Shown here one piece after another: positions 18,275 through 29,469 of a DNA stretch of 64,000 bases (its first letter is position 1; each line of letters begins with the position of its first letter). Below the pieces are notes generated by a model. That model worked only from the letters and a program-made list of their open reading frames with translations, did not search any database and had not been told where the DNA came from. The translations under genes were made by a program, and so were the position numbers. The stretch lies in the NCBI RefSeq assembly GCF_020510625.1, contig NZ_CP075191.1:906001-970000 (forward strand), given 5' to 3'. The stretch is from Ferribacterium limneticum (GTDB taxonomy: Bacteria; Pseudomonadota; Gammaproteobacteria; Burkholderiales; Rhodocyclaceae).

Positions 18275-18883
18275 TCAGTCATCGCTGGCCCGCATCGTTG
18301 ATTTCTCGATGATTGCGCCGAAAGCATGCACCAGATCCGGGTCGTGCTTGCGGCCTGATTCGCTGTTCAGGATGTCCATCACAGCCAGATGGCGGCGCGG
18401 GTTTTGGTAGGGGCGGCGGGCTGTCATCGCGTCGTAGCTGTCAACGACAGAGATAATGCGGGCATCGAGCGGGATGTCGCCGCCCTGTAGCCTGTCCGGG
18501 TAGCCCGAACCGTCGAAGTGCTCATGGTGATGCCGCACGGTGCGGGCGATGCCGCTGGCCCGGCCGCCATTGATGGCGAGGACAATCTGCTCGCCGATAA
18601 CCACGTGCTGCTGCATGCATTCCCATTCCCGGGCGTCGAAGCTGTCCGGTTTGCGCAGGACGGTGTCGGGAATGCCGATCTTGCCGAGATCGTGGAAGCG
18701 GGCGCCGAGCGACAGTTTGTCGAGTTCGCCGGCCGTCAGGCCAATGTGCCGCCCGAGTTCGGTCGAGAGCTGGACGACGCGATCGCAATGGACGCGGGTG
18801 TAGTGATCGCGCGCACCGAGGGCGACGGTCAGGGCGTGGGCGATCATGTCGATCGGTGTGGCGTCGTCGGGCGGAGTGATCAT
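18275..18883 (-). CDS. HD-GYP domain phosphodiesterase
   Basis: A 202-residue protein that is almost entirely one HD-GYP domain, which degrades c-di-GMP. The metal-binding HD pair is in LGARFHDLGKIGIPD, and the GYP signature is in HHHEHFDGSGYPD; ARIISVVDSYDAMTARRPY follows. There is no receiver or membrane segment, so activity is set by other means. ATG at 18881-18883 (MITPPDD) is preferred; an upstream start would add a segment that reads through the intergenic region. It converges with mnmA with a 5-bp gap. Confidence 0.88.
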   Translation of the reverse strand: MITPPDDATPIDMIAHALTVALGARDHYTRVHCDRVVQLSTELGRHIGLTAGELDKLSLGARFHDLGKIGIPDTVLRKPDSFDAREWECMQQHVVIGEQIVLAINGGRASGIARTVRHHHEHFDGSGYPDRLQGGDIPLDARIISVVDSYDAMTARRPYQNPRRHLAVMDILNSESGRKHDPDLVHAFGAIIEKSTMRASDD

Positions 18884-18940
18884 GCGGGAAATTCCGTGAG
18901 GAGTTAAGGAAGACCATCCTGGCGAACCAAGGTTCATTCC

Positions 18941-18973
18941 CCAAAAAACGAAAAGGGCGCCCAAGGCGCCCTT
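18941..18973 (-). terminator. Intrinsic terminator after the GST gene
   Basis: On the minus strand a 9-bp stem AAGGGCGCC / GGCGCCCTT with a 3-nt loop is followed by a T-rich run (TTTCGTTTTTT). It lies just after the GST stop codon and before the HD-GYP gene. Confidence 0.85.
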
Positions 18974-18991
18974 CGTGAGCCGGAACGCGGT

Positions 18992-19600
18992 TCAGTCGTG
19001 CGGGATGGTATCCGCGAAAGCCGGGCGCTGCATCAGCTTGTCGTACAGTTTGCCCAGGTTCGGATGGGCTTCCTGCCAGTGGATGTCCGGAAAGCGGAAG
19101 CAAAGATAGCCGAGGGCTGTACCGACGGCGAGGTCGCCCATAGAAATATGGGTGCCCATGCAGAAACTCTTTTCGCCGAGTTCCTTGCCCATGAAGTCCA
19201 GGCTGCGCATAACCTTGCCGCGCTGACGCTCTATCCAGTCGCCGCTCTGTTCCTTCTTCGGGCGCTTGCCTTCGAGCAGGGCAGCAACGGCCGCGTCGCA
19301 AAGGCCGTCGGCCAGGGCTTCCCAGCGCTTGACTTCGGTTCGTTCGCGATTCGGGGCGGGGAACAGCTTGTTGTTCGGCGTGACGTTGTCGATGTATTCG
19401 ACGATGACGCGCGAGTCGAACAGCGGGGTGTCGTCGTCGAGCACCAGCACGGGAATCTTGCCCAGTGGGTTGATGTCCGGCACCGTGCTGTCGGCTAGCC
19501 AGGGCGAGTCGATGACGAATTCGTAGTCAATTTTCTTTTCGGCCAGCACGATCCGCACTTTTCGTACGAAGGGGCTGGTATGGGAGCCGATAAGCTTCAT
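18992..19600 (-). CDS. Glutathione S-transferase family protein
   Basis: A 202-residue GST with the thioredoxin-like N-terminal domain (MKLIGSHTSPFVRKVRIVLAEKKIDYEF) and the glutathione-binding NPLGKIPVLVLDDDTPLFDSRVI. The all-helical C-terminal domain ends GDLAVGTALGYLCFRFPD. The S-PFVRK start resembles YibF/beta-class-like GSTs with Ser or Cys at the active site. Specific substrate unknown. It is divergent from purB. Confidence 0.88.
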   Translation of the reverse strand: MKLIGSHTSPFVRKVRIVLAEKKIDYEFVIDSPWLADSTVPDINPLGKIPVLVLDDDTPLFDSRVIVEYIDNVTPNNKLFPAPNRERTEVKRWEALADGLCDAAVAALLEGKRPKKEQSGDWIERQRGKVMRSLDFMGKELGEKSFCMGTHISMGDLAVGTALGYLCFRFPDIHWQEAHPNLGKLYDKLMQRPAFADTIPHD

Positions 19601-19664
19601 CGCGAGCTCTCTGATTTGGGGACTTCGATTATAGCGTATGGGCAGCGCTTCGTCGGACGGGTAA

Positions 19665-21059
<1,395 letters not shown>

Positions 21060-21062
<3 letters not shown>

Positions 21063-21178
21063 GAGGCCGCCACAAAATGGCCCTGACTTTGTTGCGCCTC
21101 CTTGTCGTACTTGTTTGTACTGCCTTCGTCGGCGCGTCGCGTCAGGAGCGCTGCGCTCCATTTAATGGCAGCCTCTTA
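21060..21178. repeat. 119-bp element with 21-bp terminal inverted repeats (MITE-like)
   Basis: The left end (21060-21080) and the reverse complement of the right end (21158-21178) match at 18 of 21 positions (TAAGAGGC.GCCA..AAATGG). The interior contains smaller GC-rich inverted bits. It fills the gap between purB and the next gene exactly: the left end supplies the purB stop codon and the right end supplies the first base of the next ATG. Confidence 0.6.
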
Positions 21179-21453
21179 TGAAGTGCAGCAAATGCGGCCA
21201 GGAAGTGCCGGCGGACGCGATCTACTGTCCGCATTGCACCGGCGATCGCAAGACCACGGATCAGGAAGTGATCCGTGGCGGTATTCGCGGCGGGGCGATT
21301 GGCCTGTTTCTTGGCCTCTTGCCAACGGTCTGGCTACTTTTTCATTTTGGCGCCGAGCGCGGTATCAAGGCGATTGCCTTCATCGTGCCGGCGATCACCT
21401 TCACTACCGGGCTGATCATCGGCCTGGTCAAAGCCAAACGGGAATGGAAGTGA
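21178..21453 (+). CDS. Zinc-ribbon membrane protein, function unknown
   Basis: A 91-residue protein. The N-terminal zinc ribbon has two CxxC pairs (MKCSKCGQ and IYCPHC); two membrane helices follow (about 41-58 and 66-85), with a basic C-terminus KAKREWK. Such zinc-ribbon/two-helix proteins are widespread and uncharacterised. Its ATG is formed at the right end of the 119-bp element, so expression may depend on read-through from purB. Confidence 0.7.
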   Translation: MKCSKCGQEVPADAIYCPHCTGDRKTTDQEVIRGGIRGGAIGLFLGLLPTVWLLFHFGAERGIKAIAFIVPAITFTTGLIIGLVKAKREWK

Positions 21454-21455
21454 GG

Positions 21456-21571
21456 CTGGTTGTCAGTGCTTAGTTGCTGCTTGCTAGCAAAACCGATCGC
21501 CAACGATGCACCGCCGAGCCAGTTCCCTTAACCAACAGCTAATAACTAACGACCAGGTACTGCCAACCATC
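21456..21571. repeat. Second degenerate heptad-repeat stretch
   Basis: The gap reads GGTTGTC AGTGCTT AGTTGCT GCTTGCT AGCAAAA and later ACCAACA GCTAATA ACTAACG ACCAGGT. It shares ACTAACGACCAG with the element at 14893-14965. Confidence 0.5.
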
Positions 21572-21889
21572 ATGTCTTTTGCTGAAAACCTGAAGAAACT
21601 GCCGGGCATCTCTCACCTGGCGGCCATCAATCTGCTCGATGCCGACGGCAATCTCGTTGCCGCCATCGAGAACAAGGCCGGCAGCCAGGGCTCGCTGGCT
21701 GTCTACAACCATCTGGCCCAGACCTACGGTTCGATCAACGTCGAGGCGGCCAGGAAGGGGCTGGAAATCTTCGCCGAGCATACCGACGACGAACGCGCTA
21801 ATCCGGGCAAGCATCCGAACATCGCCCGCTTGCTGGCGATCGAAAGCGGCCAGCCGGCACTGCGCGTCAAACACATTTTCGCCGTTTGA
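21572..21889 (+). CDS. Small cytoplasmic protein, function unknown
   Basis: A 105-residue protein, MSFAENLKKLPGISHLAAINLLDADGNLVAA onward, without signal or membrane segments. The stretch AINLLDADGNLVAAIENKAGSQGSL looks like a roadblock/PAS-like strand pair, and GKHPNIARLLAIESGQPALRVKHIF closes it. I know of similar conserved hypothetical proteins in betaproteobacteria but not their function. ATG at 21572 is chosen because upstream sequence is the heptad repeat. Confidence 0.65.
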   Translation: MSFAENLKKLPGISHLAAINLLDADGNLVAAIENKAGSQGSLAVYNHLAQTYGSINVEAARKGLEIFAEHTDDERANPGKHPNIARLLAIESGQPALRVKHIFAV

Positions 21890-21932
21890 GAAGCATTTTC
21901 AACGCGGCGCAACAGGGCGTTGAAAATGCTTC
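21890..21932 (+). terminator. Long perfect hairpin directly after the stop codon
   Basis: A perfect 16-bp inverted repeat (GAAGCATTTTCAACGC / GCGTTGAAAATGCTTC) with an 11-nt loop, starting one base after the TGA. It has no T-run. It may terminate transcription by another route or protect the mRNA 3' end. Confidence 0.55.
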
Positions 21933-21939
21933 ATCAAGA

Positions 21940-21972
21940 TAGCCACCCGTTGTCATATCAGGTGGCTATAAT
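21940..21972 (+). promoter_or_regulatory. Hairpin and -10 box upstream of cytochrome c'
   Basis: An 8-bp inverted repeat TAGCCACC / GGTGGCTA (21940-21947, 21961-21968) runs into TATAAT at 21967-21972. No -35 is visible at the usual spacing. The repeat could be an operator overlapping the promoter of the cytochrome c' gene, 79 bp upstream of its ATG. Confidence 0.45.
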
Positions 21973-22050
21973 TTTGTCCGGAATAAACGTGGTGCTCGCA
22001 ACGTACACGCTGGCCAGCGCCTCATTCCCAACCAACAACGGAGATCAACA

Positions 22051-22509
22051 ATGAAGACCAAACTCGTGCTTGCCCTGCTCGCTACCGTCCTGGCCGGAAG
22101 CGCTACCGCCCAGGTCAAACCGGAAGATGCCATCAAATGGCGTCAGTCCGGCTATGGCTTCATGGCCTGGAACATGGCCCGTATCAAGATGAACGTCGAA
22201 GGCGGCAACTACAACAAGGAAGAGGTCATCAAGGCGGCCAACGCCATTCAGGCCATTGCCAATTCCGGCATGGGTGCCCTGTATCTGCCGGGTACCGACA
22301 AAGGCAAGGGCTGGGAAGAAACCCGTGCGAAATCCAACATGTGGACCGAGAAGGAAAAGCTGGGCAAGGCAGCGATGGCCTTCGGCAAGGAGGCCAACGA
22401 ACTGGCCAAGGTGGCGGCGAATGGCAATGCCGATGCGGTCGAGGAACAGCTCGGCAAGCTGGGCGGCACCTGCAAGGGCTGCCATGACGACTTCAAAGCC
22501 AAGCGCTAA
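22051..22509 (+). CDS. cycP: Cytochrome c'
   Basis: A periplasmic high-spin c-type cytochrome that binds nitric oxide. 152 residues: signal peptide (about 1-20, cut at ATAQ), four-helix bundle, and the single haem site CKGCH near the C-terminus (GGTCKGCHDDFKAKR), where cytochromes c' carry it. The N-terminal RQSGYGFMAWNMARIK is also typical; this segment holds the distal-pocket residues. In a denitrifier it likely buffers NO. A terminator follows, then a cytochrome b561 gene. Confidence 0.93.
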   Translation: MKTKLVLALLATVLAGSATAQVKPEDAIKWRQSGYGFMAWNMARIKMNVEGGNYNKEEVIKAANAIQAIANSGMGALYLPGTDKGKGWEETRAKSNMWTEKEKLGKAAMAFGKEANELAKVAANGNADAVEEQLGKLGGTCKGCHDDFKAKR

Positions 22510-22527
22510 ACTGGCTGCACCCCAACG

Positions 22528-22555
22528 ACAGGCACCTGCGGGTGCCTGTTTTTTT
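22528..22555 (+). terminator. Intrinsic terminator after cytochrome c'
   Basis: A 9-bp stem ACAGGCACC / GGTGCCTGT with a TGCG loop, followed by seven T. It is strong but only 20 bp before the b561 gene's ATG, so read-through would set the amount of the b561 transcript. Confidence 0.9.
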
Positions 22556-22569
22556 AACGATAAAAAGAT

Positions 22570-23262
22570 ATGGTTATGAACAGCAAACGTTTTCGCCTGT
22601 GGGATCTGCCGACGCGCCTTTTTCACTGGCTGCTTGTCCTTTGTGTTGGTGCCGCCGTGGTCAGCGGCCAGTTGGGCGGCAAGCTGATCGACTGGCATGG
22701 CAAGATCGGCCTGCTGGTCGTTGGCTTGATCACCTTTCGCCTGGTCTGGGGGCTGCTCGGTTCGACCTATGCACGCTTTGCCAGCTTCCTGCCGACGCCG
22801 GGGGCGATCAAGGACTATCTGCGTGGCGAATGGCGTGGGCATGGCCACAATCCGCTCGGTGCGTTGTCGGTGCTCGGTCTGCTTGCGCTGCTGGCCGGGC
22901 AGGTGATCACCGGCTTGTTCAGCAATGATGACATCGCCTTCAGTGGGCCACTGGCCGCGCTGGTCGGCAATGACCTGAGCAATCGCCTGACCGGCACTCA
23001 CCACCTGCTATCCAACCTGCTGATCGGGCTGGTCGTGTTGCATGTCGCGGCCATCGTTTACTACGGCCACGTCAAGAAGCAGAAACTGCTCAAGCCGATG
23101 GTCACCGGCTGGAGCGATGGCGATGGCCAATCGGCGACTGGTGGCGGACTGCTTGCCTTCGTCGTGGCGCTGCTTGTCGCGCTTGGCGCGGTCTATGCGG
23201 CGAGCGGCATCTGGGTACCCAAGCCCCCGCCGCCCTCGGCTGTTGAAACGCCGAACTGGTAA
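22570..23262 (+). CDS. Cytochrome b561 family membrane protein
   Basis: A 230-residue di-haem-type membrane cytochrome of the b561/Ni-Fe hydrogenase b-subunit fold. RLWDLPTRLFHWLLVLCVG opens helix 1 with a haem-ligand His; further His lie in DWHGKIGLL, TGTHHLLSNLLIGLVVLHVAA. After the four-helix core there is a fifth helix (about 190-212) and a short periplasmic tail ending in IWVPKPPPP. It is often next to cytochrome c' in betaproteobacteria and may reduce it. M1 and M3 are both possible starts. Confidence 0.87.
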   Translation: MVMNSKRFRLWDLPTRLFHWLLVLCVGAAVVSGQLGGKLIDWHGKIGLLVVGLITFRLVWGLLGSTYARFASFLPTPGAIKDYLRGEWRGHGHNPLGALSVLGLLALLAGQVITGLFSNDDIAFSGPLAALVGNDLSNRLTGTHHLLSNLLIGLVVLHVAAIVYYGHVKKQKLLKPMVTGWSDGDGQSATGGGLLAFVVALLVALGAVYAASGIWVPKPPPPSAVETPNW

Positions 23263-23272
23263 GTCGAAAAAG

Positions 23273-23304
23273 AAAAAGCCCGCCGATTGCTCAGCGGGCT
23301 TTTT
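23273..23304. terminator. Bidirectional terminator between b561 and secF
   Basis: An 11-bp stem AAAAAGCCCGC / GCGGGCTTTTT with a 10-nt loop. It has an A-run on one side and a T-run on the other, so it can serve both convergent genes. Confidence 0.88.
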
Positions 23305-23325
23305 GCCATTGGGGGGCGAGGGTTT

Positions 23326-24270
23326 TCAGACCACCGCGCCGTCCTCGTTGGCGCCTTCGATGACCTTCTTCTGCTTGATGAACTGCTCGCGCGAAACGCC
23401 CAGCCACATGACCAGCGGACTGGCAACCAGCACTGAAGAGTAGATGCCGAAGCAGATACCGATGGTCAGCGCCATGGCGAAGTAGTGCAGGGTTTCGCCG
23501 CCGAAGATCAGCATCGACAGCACCATCAGCTGGGTACAGCCGTGGGTGATGATGGTCCGGCTGATCGTGCTGGTGATGGCGTGGTCGAGCACTTCCGGCG
23601 TGCTCAGGCCGCGCACCTTCTTGAAGGTTTCGCGGACCCGGTCGAAGACGACGACCGACTCGTTGACCGAGTAGCCGAGCACGGCCAGCACGGCAGCCAG
23701 CACCGACAGCGAGAACTCCCACTGGAAGAAGGCGAAGAAGCCGAGAATGATCACCACGTCGTGCAGGTTGGCGATGATGGCCGAGACCGAGAAGCGCCAT
23801 TCGAAGCGGAAAGCCAGGTAGATGACGATGCCGATGACGACCAGCAGCAAGGCCATGGCGCCGTTTTCGGCCAGTTCCTTGCCGACCTGCGGGCCGACGA
23901 ACTCGACGCGGCGCAGCTGCGAACCCGGCGCTTCGGCTTCCAGCGCCTTCATGACCGATTCACCGATCTGGTTGGTGTTCTGCTCGCTCTTCAGCGGCAG
24001 GCGAATCATCACGTCCTGTGACGAACCGAAGTTCTGCACCGAGTAGTCGCTGAAGCCCGACTTGCCGAGCGCACCGCGGATCTTTTCGAGATCAGCGGCT
24101 TGCTCGTAGTGGGTTTCGATCAGCGTGCCGCCGGTGAATTCAACCGACAGGTGCAGGCCCTTGGAGAACAGGAAGACCACGGCCAGGACGAAGGTGAGCA
24201 GCGAAATGACATTGAACTTCAGCGCATGGCGCATGAAGGGAATGTCTTTGTGGATGCGGAAAAATTCCAT
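23326..24270 (-). CDS. secF: Protein translocase subunit SecF
   Basis: Inner-membrane RND-type subunit that uses the proton motive force to help finish Sec-dependent export. The 314-residue protein has six membrane segments and the periplasmic P1-like loop after helix 1 (VEFTGGTLIETHYEQ). Family motifs VGPQVGKELAENGA, SVNESVVVFDRVRE and the TSTISRT/THGCTQLMVL region are present. It lies 12 bp after secD on the same strand. Confidence 0.95.
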   Translation of the reverse strand: MEFFRIHKDIPFMRHALKFNVISLLTFVLAVVFLFSKGLHLSVEFTGGTLIETHYEQAADLEKIRGALGKSGFSDYSVQNFGSSQDVMIRLPLKSEQNTNQIGESVMKALEAEAPGSQLRRVEFVGPQVGKELAENGAMALLLVVIGIVIYLAFRFEWRFSVSAIIANLHDVVIILGFFAFFQWEFSLSVLAAVLAVLGYSVNESVVVFDRVRETFKKVRGLSTPEVLDHAITSTISRTIITHGCTQLMVLSMLIFGGETLHYFAMALTIGICFGIYSSVLVASPLVMWLGVSREQFIKQKKVIEGANEDGAVV

Positions 24271-24282
24271 GTTCGTCTTTCC

Positions 24283-26160
24283 TTATTGCTGGCCGGTGGG
24301 CGTCGTGGTGCCCGGTTTCCAGAGCTGGCCGATGGCGACCTTGGTCAGTTTCTTCTGGCGACCGTAGATCAGGTTGACCAGGCCGCGCGAGACGACGACG
24401 GACGAGAAGATCGAGGTCAGGATGCCCAGGCAGTGCACCACGGCAAAGCCGCGGACCGGGCCGGAACCGAAGATCAACAGGGCGAGACCGGCGATCAGCG
24501 TGGTGATGTTGGAGTCGAGAATGGTCCCGAAAGCGCGCTCGTAACCTTCCGAAATGGCGGCTTGCGGTGGCATGCCGGCCCGGAGTTCTTCGCGGACGCG
24601 TTCGTTGATCAGCACGTTGGCGTCGATGGCCATGCCCAGGGTCAGCGCGATAGCCGCGATGCCGGGCAGGGTCAGCGTGGCCTGGAGCAACGAGAGGATG
24701 GCGACCAGGAACAGCAGGTTGGAGGCCAGCGCCAGTACCGAGACGACACCGAACATCTGGTAGTAGAGAATCATGAAGACGGCGATGGCGGCAAAGCCCC
24801 ACATCGTCGAATGGAAACCCTTCTGGATGTTCTCGGCGCCGAGCGACGGGCCGATGGTGCGTTCCTCGATGATGTCCATCGGTGCGGCCAGCGAGCCGGC
24901 GCGCAGCAGCAGGGCGGTGTCGTTGGCTTCCATGGTCGTCATGCGGCCGGAAATCTGGACGCGGCCGCCACCGATTTCGGTGCGGATGACCGGCGCAGTA
25001 ACGACTTCGCCCTTGCCCTTTTCGATGAGCAGGATGGCCATGCGCTTGTTGACGTTCTCGCGGGTCACATCCTTGAAGATGCGGGCGCCGGCGGCGTCCA
25101 GCGTCAGATGGACAGCGGCTTCCTGGGTCTGGTTGTCGAAGCCGGGCTGGGCATCAGTCAGGCGGTCGCCGGTCAGCACGACCTGCTTCTTGACCAGCAG
25201 CGGCTGGCCGCCACGCTCGTTATAGACTTCGGTGCCGAAGGGCGGATTGCCGGCCAGCGCCGCATCGAGCGCGCCCGGAGAGTCATCGACCATGCGGATT
25301 TCCAGGGTCGCGGTGCGGCCCAGAATGTCCTTGGCCTTGGCCGTGTCCTGCACGCCGGGCAACTGGACGACGATGCGGTCGGCGCCTTGCTGCTGGATCA
25401 CCGGTTCGGCAACGCCGAGTTCGTTGATCCGGTTGTGCAGCGTGGTGATGTTCTGCTTCAGCGCGAATTCGCCGATCTTCTGCTGGGCCTGCGGCTTCAG
25501 CGTGGCGATCAGGCGCGGTTCGGCCGCATCGCCGGCATCGGTGAGCAGCAGGTCGGGCTGGCTGTCGGAAATGGCGATGCGGGCCTTGTTTTGCGTTTCG
25601 GCATCGCGGAACTTGATGACAATGCGCTCGCCCTCGCGGTTCACGCCGCCGTGGCGCAGGTTCTTGTCGCGCATCACGGTGCGCAGGTCGGCCGAGGTCG
25701 AATCGAGTCGCTTGGTCAGCGCACCCTTCATGTCGACTTGCAGCAGGAAGTGCACGCCGCCGCGCAGGTCAAGGCCGAGGTACATCGGTAGCGCGCCCAG
25801 CGAGGTCAGCCATTGCGGCGAGGCGGCCAGCAGGTTCAGGGCGACGACGTATTGCGGGTCGGCGGCGTCCGGATTGAACGCCTTTTCCAGCGCATCCTTG
25901 GCTTTCAGCTGGGTGTCGGTGTCCTTGAAGCGGGTCTTGACGCCGTTGAAGTCGAGCTGCATGCCGTCGTGCGTGATGCCGGCGGCTTTCAGCGAGTCTT
26001 CGACACGAGCCTTGGCCTTGTCATCGACCTTGATCGTGGCCTTGGCGCTGGAAACCTGAACGGCTGGCGATTCGCCGAAGAAATTGGGCAGGGTATAGAC
26101 GAAGCCCATGACCAGCGCGATGGCGATGGTGATGTACTTCCAGAGAGGGTAGCGATTCAT
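24283..26160 (-). CDS. secD: Protein translocase subunit SecD
   Basis: Partner of SecF in the SecDF-YajC complex. The 625-residue protein has an N-terminal helix (KYITIAIALVMGFVYTLPNFF), a large periplasmic domain, and the C-terminal RND membrane domain with LGLDLRGGVHFLLQVD and GMAIDANVLINERVREELRAG. The order on the minus strand is yajC, secD, secF, as in other proteobacteria. A terminator-like hairpin lies between yajC and secD. Confidence 0.96.
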   Translation of the reverse strand: MNRYPLWKYITIAIALVMGFVYTLPNFFGESPAVQVSSAKATIKVDDKAKARVEDSLKAAGITHDGMQLDFNGVKTRFKDTDTQLKAKDALEKAFNPDAADPQYVVALNLLAASPQWLTSLGALPMYLGLDLRGGVHFLLQVDMKGALTKRLDSTSADLRTVMRDKNLRHGGVNREGERIVIKFRDAETQNKARIAISDSQPDLLLTDAGDAAEPRLIATLKPQAQQKIGEFALKQNITTLHNRINELGVAEPVIQQQGADRIVVQLPGVQDTAKAKDILGRTATLEIRMVDDSPGALDAALAGNPPFGTEVYNERGGQPLLVKKQVVLTGDRLTDAQPGFDNQTQEAAVHLTLDAAGARIFKDVTRENVNKRMAILLIEKGKGEVVTAPVIRTEIGGGRVQISGRMTTMEANDTALLLRAGSLAAPMDIIEERTIGPSLGAENIQKGFHSTMWGFAAIAVFMILYYQMFGVVSVLALASNLLFLVAILSLLQATLTLPGIAAIALTLGMAIDANVLINERVREELRAGMPPQAAISEGYERAFGTILDSNITTLIAGLALLIFGSGPVRGFAVVHCLGILTSIFSSVVVSRGLVNLIYGRQKKLTKVAIGQLWKPGTTTPTGQQ

Positions 26161-26171
26161 AGCGGCTCTAA

Positions 26172-26201
26172 AGCGAAAAAGGCGGCTTCTCGCCGCCTTT
26201 T
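26172..26201 (-). terminator. Terminator-like hairpin between yajC and secD
   Basis: On the minus strand a 10-bp stem AAAAGGCGGC / GCCGCCTTTT with a 5-nt loop runs into TTTTT. It sits 7 bp after the yajC stop and upstream of secD. It would attenuate the operon so that less secDF than yajC is made, or secDF has its own promoter. Confidence 0.7.
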
Positions 26202-26208
26202 GGGGTGA

Positions 26209-26535
26209 TTACAGCGACTTCAGCGTGCCCTTCGGCAGAACCAGGCCGATCGAAGGCTTTTGCACGACGACTTCGGTGCCTTCGGCGATTTCGACGGTCA
26301 CGTAGTTGTCGCCGACCTTGACGATCTTGCCGACGATGCCGCCCTGGGTGACGACTTCATCGCCCTTGGCCAGTGCGCCGAGCAGGGCCTTGTGTTCCTT
26401 GGCCTTCTTCATCTGCGGACGGATCATCAGGAACCACAGCACGACGAACATCAGGATCATCGGCAGCAGACCCATCAGGCCACCCGTCGGGTCGGAGGAA
26501 GCGGCTGCGGTTTGGGCGTGGGCGAGACTAATCAT
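26209..26535 (-). CDS. yajC: Preprotein translocase accessory subunit YajC
   Basis: A 108-residue single-pass inner-membrane protein of the SecDF-YajC complex. The membrane helix is GLLPMILMFVVLWFLMIRPQ, followed by the conserved KKAKEHKALLGALAKGDEVVTQGGIVGKI and a small beta domain. The ATG at 26533-26535 gives the usual short N-terminal tail; a longer reading runs into the tgt 3' end. Confidence 0.94.
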   Translation of the reverse strand: MISLAHAQTAAASSDPTGGLMGLLPMILMFVVLWFLMIRPQMKKAKEHKALLGALAKGDEVVTQGGIVGKIVKVGDNYVTVEIAEGTEVVVQKPSIGLVLPKGTLKSL

Positions 26536-26578
26536 TGTTAAAACTCCGGATTGCTTGAAAACGAAACGAGGGATTCTA

Positions 26579-28140
<1,562 letters not shown>

Positions 28141-28240
28141 GCGCGGCGGCCTGCCTGTCCCATCCCTGATTCTCTAGCGGCCTGATCGGTCGCTGCGGCA
28201 CGCCGCCGGTTGTCCATGGACTGCAACCGGAGGAAATCCC

Positions 28241-29458
28241 ATGCGAAGCATTTTCAGCATCGCACCCCTTGTCATCGGCAGCCTGCTCGGCTGCCTGGCC
28301 GTGCCGTTGGCGCAGGCTGCAACGCCCTTGGCTGCGGCTTTTGCCCAGGCCTGGCAGCGCCAGCCGGCTGCCCTGGCGGAAGGCGAGCGGACGCGTGCCG
28401 TCAACGCCCAGGCCGAGGCCGCCAATCGGTGGACGCCAGCCCCCGCCAATCTGGAATTGGGCCTGCGCAGCGATCGCTTCAACCGTAACCAGGGGGCCAG
28501 CGAGGTTGATATCGGCCTGGCCGTTCCGCTCTGGTTGCCTGGCGAACGTAGCGGTGCGCAGGCCTTGGCGGCGGCGGCCGAAGGCGCGCTGGCCGGGCGA
28601 CAAGCCGCCTTGCGCCTGCAACTGGCGCAGGCGCTGCGCGAAGCCTGGTGGCAGTGGCAACTGAGCCAGAACGAGGCCGTCCTGGCCAAAGGCCGTGAGG
28701 CGGCGGCACGGCGTTTGCGCGACGACGTTGCCCGCCGTTTTCAAGCCGGCGACCTGGCGCGCGCCGATCTCAACCAGGCCGAAGGCGCCCTGGCCCTGGC
28801 CCAGGCAGCGCAGGCCGAAGCCCACTCCGGCGCGGCGCTGGCCCGTTACCGGCTGGAAAGCCTGACTGGCGCGCCGGCAACGGAGGATGCGCCGGTCGCC
28901 GAACCGGAACCGTTGGCGCCGGCTGTTGAACACCCCGAACTGCGCGATCTGCAAGGGCGTGGCGAGTTGGCGCGGCGCAACGCCGAACTGGCGCGGGTGC
29001 AGAGCCGGGCCAATCCTGAATTGACCGTCGCCACCCGGCGCGATCGGCCGGCCAGCGGCGAGTTGGCTGAGCAGACCTGGGCCGTTGGCGTGCGCATCCC
29101 CTTCGGTGGCGGGCCGCGTCACGATGCACGTGTCGCCCTGGCCAATGCCGAGGCCATCGAAGCGGCGGCGATGCTGGAGCGCGAACGCGAGCGCCTGGTG
29201 CGTGCGGCGGCGCTGGCGCAGGTGCAGGTCGATGCAGCGCGGGCGCAACTGGCGGCGGCCGAACAACGGGCCCGGGTGGCGGGTGAAAACCGCGGGTTCT
29301 ACGACAAATCCTTCCGCCTGGGCGAGAGCGACCTGCCGACCCGTTTGCGTATCGAAACCGAGGCGGTCGAGGCCGAGCGTGCGTTGATGCGCGCCCGCAT
29401 TGCACTGGCGCAGGGTATTTCGCAGTGGCGGCAAAGCCTGGGGCTGTTACCGGAATGA
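28241..29458 (+). CDS. czcC: Outer-membrane factor of a metal efflux system (CzcC-like)
   Basis: A TolC-family outer-membrane channel subunit, 405 residues. Signal peptide 1-24, then the long Ala/Arg/Gln-rich helical repeats of the family (for example AALRLQLAQALREAWWQWQLS and RRFQAGDLARADLNQAEGALALAQAAQ); the two halves mirror each other. It would form the exit duct for the RND pump encoded downstream. AGGAG precedes the ATG by 6 bp. Confidence 0.87.
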   Translation: MRSIFSIAPLVIGSLLGCLAVPLAQAATPLAAAFAQAWQRQPAALAEGERTRAVNAQAEAANRWTPAPANLELGLRSDRFNRNQGASEVDIGLAVPLWLPGERSGAQALAAAAEGALAGRQAALRLQLAQALREAWWQWQLSQNEAVLAKGREAAARRLRDDVARRFQAGDLARADLNQAEGALALAQAAQAEAHSGAALARYRLESLTGAPATEDAPVAEPEPLAPAVEHPELRDLQGRGELARRNAELARVQSRANPELTVATRRDRPASGELAEQTWAVGVRIPFGGGPRHDARVALANAEAIEAAAMLERERERLVRAAALAQVQVDAARAQLAAAEQRARVAGENRGFYDKSFRLGESDLPTRLRIETEAVEAERALMRARIALAQGISQWRQSLGLLPE

Positions 29459-29469
29459 GGAGCAAGAAT

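Noticed and set aside
24100..25791. 563-codon plus-strand frame opposite secD
   Set aside because: Shadow of the GC-rich secD coding strand; no motif.
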